Below are positions 7,361 to 13,266 of a stretch of DNA of 18,444 nucleotides, piece by piece. The notes below the pieces were generated by a model. It searched no databases. It was not told the origin of the DNA and was given only the letters and a program-made list of their open reading frames with translations. Positions within the stretch are counted from its first letter, which is position 1, and each line of letters starts with the position of its first letter. A program made the translations under genes and the position numbers. The stretch is from Parcubacteria group bacterium GW2011_GWA2_45_30 (GTDB taxonomy: Bacteria; Patescibacteriota; Minisyncoccia; Sungbacterales; HO2-52-23), in assembly GCA_001001625.1 (NCBI GenBank), contig LCKU01000017.1:1-18444 (forward strand), given 5' to 3'.

Positions 7361-8262
7361 TAGATATATGCAAATCCCGAATGGATTAACTGCCTCCGCA
7401 TGCTCTCCAGCGGATCTTCAATAAGGGAAAAGGAAAGAAACGGAATCGCCAGCGAACGAACGCTTTTCTGAATTTCCGCAAAATGCTCTTCGTTCTTTTT
7501 TCTCAATAACCTAAATTCGTTGGCGCTACGGTAGCGCATCCGATCGGTAATAGGATCGCGGACCGTCATGCCATAACCGCTAGCGGAAAAACCGGCCCAT
7601 TCGTCAAGCGCAAAAAAGGCCACGGAAATATTATTTTCAGATAGACCAAGACGCCGCAACGACAACAATTCGTGTTTCCATGTGTCCCGAAAATCTGAAA
7701 CCACAATGATCACCGCATCCGAAAGAGATAGTCCGGCAATATGGGAAAAAATATTTCCGCCGGAAAGTAATTCTGACCGAGGACCACATCCCATCTCCAC
7801 CGACATAAAAAAATCTTCCGTCTCTTCTTCGCTAGTAAGGATATCGGAAACTATCACTTCGGTACTAGAAAATCCAAACACGTGCAAAGGATCATGCGCC
7901 TCAAAAGCCGACAAAGCCATAAGCCAAAAAAGGATAGCAGTATCTTCTTGCTTTTTAACCGGAACTCTCATGCTTTCCCGCGAATCAATCAAGAAAAAAA
8001 ACGAAATTTTACGCTCATCGTGATATTCGCGGCTCAATGGCTCGAGTTCCGGATCTTCGGAGAAACTTGCAGCGCGAACATCATCTATAACCCGGGGATT
8101 GTCCGCTGGGTCGTAGGGACGGAGTCGTTTGAATTCAAACCCAGACCCGGCAGCGATACTTTTATGAAGTCCTCCCAGAAATGCGCTGATAACCGCATCC
8201 ATTTCCAACTGAAGACGCAAAGCGGGACGTTGCGTGAATTTTGTAAAAAAGGAAGTCTTCAT
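7360..8262 (-). CDS. DUF58 domain protein, partner of the MoxR ATPase
   Basis: This 300-residue cytoplasmic protein carries the DUF58 signature at about 39-67: a GFEFKRLRPYDP motif, then NPRVID, matching the family pattern of Gly-x-Glu-Phe, Leu-Arg-x-Tyr and an Asp-Pro-Arg-x-Ile-Asp block. A degenerate VWA-like core follows, with IDSRESM near 92-98 and VVSDFRD near 187-193. DUF58 proteins are regularly encoded beside MoxR and membrane VWA genes and are thought to link the ATPase to the VWA partners. The GTG at 8265 is possible, but the ATG at 8262 lies 7 nt after AAGGAGG, the better spacing, and shares its A with the TGA of moxR (TGATG). It is therefore taken as the start. The pair is translationally coupled and closed by the terminator at 7325-7360. 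Confidence 0.85.
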   Translation of the reverse strand: MKTSFFTKFTQRPALRLQLEMDAVISAFLGGLHKSIAAGSGFEFKRLRPYDPADNPRVIDDVRAASFSEDPELEPLSREYHDERKISFFFLIDSRESMRVPVKKQEDTAILFWLMALSAFEAHDPLHVFGFSSTEVIVSDILTSEEETEDFFMSVEMGCGPRSELLSGGNIFSHIAGLSLSDAVIIVVSDFRDTWKHELLSLRRLGLSENNISVAFFALDEWAGFSASGYGMTVRDPITDRMRYRSANEFRLLRKKNEEHFAEIQKSVRSLAIPFLSFSLIEDPLESMRRQLIHSGFAYI

Positions 8263-9440
8263 CACCAGGCCTCCTTGATCAATTTATGGATAATGGCATC
8301 GGCGGTCTCTACCGTGTCACGCTTCTTCCATAAATCGGTGAATAACCGCAAAACATTAGGGGCGAACATAAGACGATGACGTAAAATCGGTAGCAATACT
8401 TTGCGGACATCATCCAGTGTAACATAGTTTCGATACCTGAAAGCTGCCAGAATTTTGGCGGCTCCCTCCCAATGACAAACTCCTCTTCCTGAAATTCCCC
8501 CGAGGACAATAGGTCCACCGAATTCATCGGCAAGTTCTTTGAGATAACCAAAACGATATGGATTATTAGTGATCTCCGCAAACCTTCCCAAAACATCTTC
8601 CTGTATGCGCTCGGAAACATAAATCTCACGGTGGAAAAATTCTTGAACCTCTCGAACCGTTTCCATATCGCATACTTTGGTAAATACCACGTTATGGAAC
8701 TGATTCGTACGCCGGAGTATTTCGGCAAATTCGTGCGCACTAAATTCATGCCCGCGAACCGTAAACATAATCCGGTCAAGAAAAGCACGAATAGCGGGAT
8801 ATACGCCCTTAGTTTCTATGGGATTCCCGGTAATAATAGCGAATGGGCTAATTGGCTCTCCAGTTACCGGATGCTTATCATAAGTTGTGCCAGCGACCGT
8901 TACCGTACCCTCACCTAATGATTCAAGCGCAGCACCCTGGGTACGTTCATCCGATCTGAAAAACTCGTCCAAAAGTTGCATCTGCGTAAAACCCGGACCG
9001 GGCACCAATTCAAAAATCTTTTTTTCGGTTTGAGGATCAATTTGAATGATCCTATTCCCGGTATAATCTTGCGGAAGAGTTCCGGCCATTCCCTGAAATC
9101 GGCTGGATGTTCCGCCTAGCACAAGTGATGGCGTCTTGGCAAGTAATGATTTTCCGGTTCCCGGACGCTCCCAGAAATATATATGTCCAAATCCTAGCCT
9201 GACCGATCCGTCCGAACGAAAATCTCTATCGCCAACCGCAAATCTTCCGATACTTAGATAGGTTGTCATATCTCGCTGGCCGACCAAAACTTTTCGAAAA
9301 GTATCCATCAGCGGCCACACGATCTGGAACATGTATTTCAAGTGCATATCGCTACAACTGGCCCTATCCTTTAACTTTTCAAAATAAGGATCGGGGCCAA
9401 AACGCGGATCAGTAAAGCGCGAAATGTCCATTGAGCGCAT
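8262..9440 (-). CDS. MoxR-family AAA+ ATPase, divergent
   Basis: This 392-residue AAA+ ATPase is of the MoxR group; such proteins act as chaperone-like remodelling hexamers on VWA and DUF58 partners. The Walker A region reads ERPGTGKS (91-98), with the nucleotide-binding K97. The first glycine of the usual G-x-P-G-x-G-K-T is replaced by glutamate. Walker B is LLDE (156-159). The usual DEIN becomes DEFF. A sensor-1 Asn lies in IITGNPIE (about 206) and a putative arginine finger in AFLDRIMF (about 223). The C-terminal lid follows from about 270. The long N-terminal segment (1-55) is more divergent than normal. A GTG at 9458 is in frame, but its codons overlap the ribosome site; AGGAGG lies 7 nt before the ATG at 9440, which is chosen. 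Operon partners are the DUF58 and membrane VWA genes. Confidence 0.85.
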   Translation of the reverse strand: MRSMDISRFTDPRFGPDPYFEKLKDRASCSDMHLKYMFQIVWPLMDTFRKVLVGQRDMTTYLSIGRFAVGDRDFRSDGSVRLGFGHIYFWERPGTGKSLLAKTPSLVLGGTSSRFQGMAGTLPQDYTGNRIIQIDPQTEKKIFELVPGPGFTQMQLLDEFFRSDERTQGAALESLGEGTVTVAGTTYDKHPVTGEPISPFAIITGNPIETKGVYPAIRAFLDRIMFTVRGHEFSAHEFAEILRRTNQFHNVVFTKVCDMETVREVQEFFHREIYVSERIQEDVLGRFAEITNNPYRFGYLKELADEFGGPIVLGGISGRGVCHWEGAAKILAAFRYRNYVTLDDVRKVLLPILRHRLMFAPNVLRLFTDLWKKRDTVETADAIIHKLIKEAW

Positions 9441-9470
9441 AAAAGCCCCTCCTTTCACCTAAAAATGTTC

Positions 9471-9499
9471 ATTTAAAAGGCCTAACCACACCGTAACAA
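9471..9499 (-). promoter_or_regulatory. Weak promoter candidate for moxR-DUF58
   Basis: TTGTTA (9499-9494), a 17-bp spacer and TTAAAT (9476-9471) lie 30 bp before the moxR ATG, between it and the terminator of the broken lipoprotein gene. The AT-rich surroundings make chance matches likely. Confidence 0.35.
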
Positions 9500-9529
9500 A
9501 TAAAGAAAATAATACAAGGGAGAAAAAAT

Positions 9530-9557
9530 ATAAAAAAGCCCCGAGGTCGCCCTACGG
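9530..9557 (-). terminator. Intrinsic terminator of the broken lipoprotein gene
   Basis: The stem CCG(T)AGG/CCTCGG with a GCGA tetraloop (9541-9557) is followed on the minus strand by GGC and six T residues. The stop codon of the ancestral reading frame (9552-9554) lies in its 5' arm. That fits the frame-shifted reconstruction of this gene. Confidence 0.65.
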
Positions 9558-10227
9558 AAGCTTACTGTATTCAAAAACTATTTCGGCGGTTTTTCCTGAT
9601 TCAATCGTGATTTCCTGTGTCAATTCGCCAAGGGCCTCGTGCCAAGCGTGCAACATATATTTTCCGGCAAGAATATCCGATTCTTATAATTTCCGGTTTT
9701 TCAAATTTAACTTTAATTTCTTTCTTAGAATTCGGCTGGGCGATATTCAGCGTCGGATTTACGCGACTGTATGTATGCAAATTGTGAAGAATGCCGTCAT
9801 TATTCAAAAGAGTTATTTCCTCTCCGACCCCCACGAACATTAATCGCGGCTTGAATTCGCATTTTCTCTGATCAAGCGCCGGATAATGAAACGGCCATGA
9901 ACGTTCCGCGGGCAGGCCCTCAATCCACACAACCGCGTTGGAAATTTTCCCTTCGTGCAATATAAGCGTATTATCCGACTTCAATGCCCCGCAAACATCC
10001 TTGTCTTTGGTTATCTCAATCATTTTAGGAGCCGGAGCAGATACGCTGCGCGCAAGCTTCACGACGCCAGAAATCATGCCGTACTCCCCACTTAGAGGAG
10101 TAATTCCAGTCGGATGGGTGTCAACCGGCTTTCCATTTTCCGCCTTATCGTCTCCGCAAGCAGAAAATAAAATACCGATTGTCAGAAATAGCAATCCGAA
10201 ACCAAATGACTGAAATTTTTTACTCAC
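9552..10227 (-). pseudogene. Cupredoxin-like/methylamine-utilisation-type lipoprotein, broken by an internal frameshifting deletion
   Basis: GTG 10227 has AAGGAG 5 nt upstream and opens a lipoprotein signal with lipobox LFSAC (the Cys becomes lipidated). A domain follows that I recognise from plastocyanin-like or methylamine-utilisation-type exported proteins: a KDKDVCG motif, NAVVWIEGLP, and DGILHNLHTYSRVNP. The frame reaches FEKPEIIRI and then loses similarity, ending at 9601. The expected C-terminus exists in another frame: DILAGKYMLHAWHEALGE and on to a stop at 9552-9554. About 30 residues normally found between these blocks, including the CDVHxWM-type metal ligands, are absent. So one out-of-frame deletion of roughly 100 bp seems to have removed the metal site. 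It could also be an assembly collapse, since a short hairpin sits at the junction (9669-9685). The protein as read would be 208 residues with a scrambled tail. Confidence 0.75.
9669..9685. repeat. Small hairpin at the deletion junction
   Basis: Perfect 6-bp arms AAGAAT/ATTCTT around a 5-nt loop sit exactly where the reading frame of the lipoprotein gene changes. Hairpin-associated deletion or a misassembled repeat are both plausible. Confidence 0.5.
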
Positions 10228-10290
10228 AGATTCTCCTTGTTTAAAACCGCATACCAATGAACTATTAATAAACATATCAAGTCCCCGTGC

Positions 10291-10321
10291 AAAATGAAAG
10301 GGCGTCCCGCGAGAACGCCCC
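10291..10321 (-). terminator. Intrinsic terminator of the BT1-family transporter gene
   Basis: A 6-bp GC-rich stem (10300-10305 with 10315-10320) with a 9-nt loop is followed on the minus strand by TTTCATTTT, 13 bp after the stop codon. Confidence 0.65.
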
Positions 10322-10333
10322 GACTACAAAAAT

Positions 10334-11512
10334 TTACTCTTTTTCCAATTTAAGCAAGGGAATTAAAAACCAGCATAGAAGCGTAAAAATCGAACCGATT
10401 ATGACAAGAGCTGCAAACGGAACGCCGTTATCATACATTCGCGCCCCGATTATGGCCGCGGGCTTACCCGCGAGATTATAAATTGATACAAGAAGCGCAT
10501 AGGCAGTCCCTTCTGCTCCCGCAGGACATAGACGCGCCGCGAGTTCCAGAATCCCAAGCGTCGCAATCATGCTAAAAAATCCTGTCAAACTATACACCCA
10601 TACAGCGCTCTGGGCGTCCTGCATAAATATAAGGCCGAAAGACGAGAGTGCGCTAAGCCCAATTGTCATATTTAAAAGCGTTCTTCTATATATTCTGGAA
10701 CATACAATCCCAAATACCGCCGCCCCAATGCCGCTTGCGACCGAACCAATCGCGTCAAGCGTCCCCATAAATTCCGGGTCGAACTTCAATACATCGCGCA
10801 GATAAAAAAGAAGCGGCGGAGTCGGACTGAAACGAAAAAATGCGATAAAGACAACTACCGCCAGAAACTGCTTGGATCTCGCCGCAGTCCAAAGCGCCTT
10901 ACTGCTTTTGCGCAAAGATATTTCATTCTGGTTCGCTTTTTCTTCACGAATAAAAAAATATGTGGCGAGGAGCCCCGTGAGCGGGACAAGGACGTTTAGA
11001 CGAAACACCGCTCCAAGATTTGATCGCTTGGCAAAAATTCCTCCAAGGTAATACATTCCCGCGCCGCCAAGTCCTGCGGCCGTCCACTGGGCGGCCTGCA
11101 AAACTCCGGTTTTCTTGCGCGCCGAACCCTCAATCACCATCATCTTATCGGTAAGAACATCCGAAAACGCGATACACAAGGAAACCATAAAAATTCCGCC
11201 AATAAGCGTCAAAGTGGTATATGATTCCATGGATGACAGGGTAAAAAGAACAGTAGCCGCAAGTGCGTAGCATAAGAAAAAGTAGTTCCGCAGTTGAGAT
11301 CCGAAGAGTGGAAAACTATCCGCAATAATTCCCCAGGCTGGCTTTATAGTCCAGGGTAGAAGGATAATCGTTCCAATATACGCGATTCTTTCGGCAGATA
11401 GGCCAAGCGTTTCTTTAAGATATAATCCAAACGCAAGATCATAAATGCCTGGATTGCCTCCGTAAATCTGGATGAGATAAAAAAGCGACATCAGAAAAAT
11501 CAGGCGCTTCAT
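10334..11512 (-). CDS. BT1 (folate/biopterin transporter)-family major facilitator protein
   Basis: This is a 392-residue integral membrane protein with about 11-12 hydrophobic helices. The block PWTIKPAWGIIADSFPLFG (53-71) and the FSDVLTDKMMVIEG block (116-129) are hallmarks of the BT1/FBT branch of the major facilitator superfamily. Members of that branch carry folates, pterins or related compounds in parasites and cyanobacteria. The substrate cannot be read from the sequence. A reduced-genome organism would benefit from taking up folate-like compounds, but that is inference. ATG 11512 has AAGGA about 5 nt upstream. The gene stands alone between two terminators (10291-10321 and 11571-11597), so it is probably monocistronic. 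Two short inverted repeats lie between its start and the previous terminator. Confidence 0.8.
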   Translation of the reverse strand: MKRLIFLMSLFYLIQIYGGNPGIYDLAFGLYLKETLGLSAERIAYIGTIILLPWTIKPAWGIIADSFPLFGSQLRNYFFLCYALAATVLFTLSSMESYTTLTLIGGIFMVSLCIAFSDVLTDKMMVIEGSARKKTGVLQAAQWTAAGLGGAGMYYLGGIFAKRSNLGAVFRLNVLVPLTGLLATYFFIREEKANQNEISLRKSSKALWTAARSKQFLAVVVFIAFFRFSPTPPLLFYLRDVLKFDPEFMGTLDAIGSVASGIGAAVFGIVCSRIYRRTLLNMTIGLSALSSFGLIFMQDAQSAVWVYSLTGFFSMIATLGILELAARLCPAGAEGTAYALLVSIYNLAGKPAAIIGARMYDNGVPFAALVIIGSIFTLLCWFLIPLLKLEKE

Positions 11513-11539
11513 CTTATTCCTTAGTCAAAAAACTAATCC

Positions 11540-11556
11540 ATTTGTTGCATACAAAT
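11540..11556. repeat. Short inverted repeat upstream of the transporter gene
   Basis: Perfect 6-bp arms ATTTGT/ACAAAT flank TGCAT, 28 bp before the ATG. A second one (TTAGT/ACTAA, 11521-11536) lies closer. A regulatory site is possible, but AT-rich chance pairing is not excluded. Confidence 0.3.
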
Positions 11557-11570
11557 ATAACGATGTCAAT

Positions 11571-11597
11571 TAAAAAGCCCCGATATGCAATCGGAGC
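11571..11597 (-). terminator. Intrinsic terminator after the HExxH protein gene
   Basis: An 8-bp stem with one G-T pair (11577-11584 with 11590-11597) and a 5-nt loop is followed by TTTTTAATT on the minus strand, 32 bp after the stop codon. Confidence 0.8.
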
Positions 11598-11628
11598 GTG
11601 CGTCTAATAATCTGAAACATTGGGGGGT

Positions 11629-12105
11629 TTATTTGCATTTTTCGAAAAATAAGGGATCTCGATGAAAAATATCCCCCAAAAACCGCTCTCCACTTATATG
11701 CAAATAAAGGTGCGTCCATTCATGACGAAGTGCTTTTATAGTAAAATCGTCTTTCCGTATAAACATGGAGCGAAGATCGACAAAGCGATCCACCCATTCT
11801 CCAAAAATAAATATTCTTTCCGACGGAACTATAACAATTGGCCTTTGAAAAAGTTCTCCTTCAAACAGAAATAATCTTGCGCCTATGCATCGCTTGAACT
11901 CTTTAGACGCGTCATCCGCCACACGAAACATATAAACCCACTCTTTCTCGCTTATAGTGCCTCCAGTCATATTGTAAATTTTCATCCCAGGAAGGTGCGT
12001 GCGAAATTCAGAATCCTCACGTGGCTGATAGCGAAAAAACGCCCAACTCTGTAAAATGAAGAGAATCAACAAAAGTATAAAACCAAACTGCATAAATTTG
12101 CGCAT
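11629..12105 (-). CDS. Membrane-anchored protein with an HExxH zinc-protease motif
   Basis: This 158-residue protein has one N-terminal helix (about 5-23) and the rest probably outside the membrane. Near the C-terminus it carries LRHEWTHLYLH, a zincin-type HExxH motif (H128, E129, H132). A conserved-looking HRDPLFFEKC follows, in which H148 could be a third ligand. I do not recognise the family beyond that. It may be a small metallopeptidase or a degenerate zinc-binding protein, and the domain is shorter than most active zincins. An in-frame TTG at 12117 exists; ATG 12105 is preferred because the anchor then begins with a normal basic cap (MRKF), although no strong ribosome site is present. 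It is divergent from dprA over a 63-81-bp region and is followed by a good terminator, so it is probably a single-gene unit. Confidence 0.6.
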   Translation of the reverse strand: MRKFMQFGFILLLILFILQSWAFFRYQPREDSEFRTHLPGMKIYNMTGGTISEKEWVYMFRVADDASKEFKRCIGARLFLFEGELFQRPIVIVPSERIFIFGEWVDRFVDLRSMFIRKDDFTIKALRHEWTHLYLHISGERFLGDIFHRDPLFFEKCK

Positions 12106-12132
12106 ATAAATTTCCAAGGAACTGCTGATTTC

Positions 12133-12161
12133 ATATTACCTCATTTGCCCAAAATTTTGAA
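12133..12161 (-). promoter_or_regulatory. Promoter candidate for the HExxH protein gene
   Basis: TTCAAA (12161-12156), a 17-bp spacer and TAATAT (12138-12133) lie about 28 bp before ATG 12105. It overlaps the divergent dprA promoter candidate, so the two units may compete. Confidence 0.4.
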
Positions 12162-12173
12162 ATAAGATATGAT
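12145..12173 (+). promoter_or_regulatory. Promoter candidate for dprA, overlapping the first in-frame ATG
   Basis: TTGCCC (12145-12150), a 17-bp spacer and TATGAT (12168-12173, 5 of 6) are present. Transcription would begin near 12180, past the ATG at 12169, which favours ATG 12187 and a very short leader. Confidence 0.45.
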
Positions 12174-12186
12174 AACACAAATTCAT

Positions 12187-13266
12187 ATGCAGGATCTGAA
12201 ATTTCTACACGCTTTCAATTCCATTCCCGGCATCGGGCCGGTTGCTTTGCGCGCACTCAAAGACCATTTTGGGAGTTATGATGCGGCCTGGTGCGCGGAT
12301 GAGGCCGCGCTGGCCTCATCCCCCATCACACCCCAAGCCCTGCAATCCATTCTTTGGAAACGCCCATCCCTGCATCCGGATAAAGAATTGGGAGCTTTAA
12401 TCCGTGAAGGTGTTTGGGCCGTCCATGAAGATGACCCAAATTATCCTCCGCTTTTGAAAGAAATACCTAGTTCTCCGGCAATCATCTATGGAAAAGGCGA
12501 TGTCTCGCTCCTGAACACCAGATCCATTGCCGTGGTTGGCACCCGAAAACCAACCCACTACGGACTTGAAGCAACTGAAAAAATAACCCAGCGCCTTGCT
12601 GAATTTTTAACGATTGTGAGCGGACTTGCCACGGGCATTGATGGACGGGCGCACGAAGCAACGCTGGATGCAAAAGGCAAAACTATCGCGGTTCTTGGTT
12701 CGGGCCTGGATCAAAATTCAATATTTCCACCCCAGCACCGGGGCCTGGCGCGAAGAATTGTGGATGCGGGAGGCGCAGTGATTTCCGAATATCCCCCCGG
12801 AACACCGGCGCTTAAAGAACACTTTCCCCAACGGAACCGAATTGTATCGGGCCTTTCCTGCGGCGTACTTGTGATTGAGGCGCCGGAACGATCCGGCGCG
12901 CTAATTACCGCGCGGCTGGCTCTGGAACAAAACCGGGATGTATTTGCGCTTCCCGGATCCATATTTTCACTTTACTCCCGCGGGCCGCTGGCACTTATAA
13001 AAGATGGGGCTAAATGTGTATCATCGGCCGAGGATATTTTAGAAGAACTTGGAATAGAGTATAATAAGGAGAGGGCGGAAAAATTCACGGCAGGGCTTGG
13101 TGAAAAAGAAAAATTAATTTTTGAAATGCTCGAAAGTCCTCTGGGCGTGGACGCGATCAAAGCCGGCACAAATTTAGAAACTCCCGCGATCATCGCAACC
13201 CTATCCATGCTGGAATTAAAAGGACTAGTGCGAAATATAGGAGGAGATACTTATCAAAAAATATAG
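12187..13266 (+). CDS. dprA: DNA processing protein DprA/Smf
   Basis: DprA loads RecA on incoming single-stranded DNA during natural transformation. The 359-residue protein has a helix-hairpin-helix-like N-terminus (IPGIGPVALRALKDHFG, 13-29). The Rossmann domain follows, with AVVGTRKPTHYG (115-126), SGLATGIDGRAH (145-156), GSGLDQNSIFP (171-181), FPQRNRIVSGLS (213-224) and RSGALITA (235-242), all diagnostic. A winged-helix C-terminal domain (about 305-359) completes the usual architecture and length. Neither ATG 12169 nor ATG 12187 has a ribosome site. The latter is chosen because a -10-like hexamer covers the former and because family members begin close to the helix-hairpin-helix. topA starts immediately after the TAG stop, so the two form an operon. 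Identity is secure. Confidence 0.93.
   Translation: MQDLKFLHAFNSIPGIGPVALRALKDHFGSYDAAWCADEAALASSPITPQALQSILWKRPSLHPDKELGALIREGVWAVHEDDPNYPPLLKEIPSSPAIIYGKGDVSLLNTRSIAVVGTRKPTHYGLEATEKITQRLAEFLTIVSGLATGIDGRAHEATLDAKGKTIAVLGSGLDQNSIFPPQHRGLARRIVDAGGAVISEYPPGTPALKEHFPQRNRIVSGLSCGVLVIEAPERSGALITARLALEQNRDVFALPGSIFSLYSRGPLALIKDGAKCVSSAEDILEELGIEYNKERAEKFTAGLGEKEKLIFEMLESPLGVDAIKAGTNLETPAIIATLSMLELKGLVRNIGGDTYQKI

Noticed and set aside
7882..8379. Plus-strand open frame of 165 codons
   Set aside because: It is antisense to the DUF58/moxR junction; composition is that of a shadow frame, with no motif.
9441..9458. GTG 9458 as start of the MoxR gene
   Set aside because: The codons after it are the ribosome-binding site of the ATG at 9440.
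10228..10275. ATG 10275 as start of the lipoprotein
   Set aside because: It adds a non-signal stretch before the lipoprotein signal; GTG 10227 has AAGGAG at the right distance.
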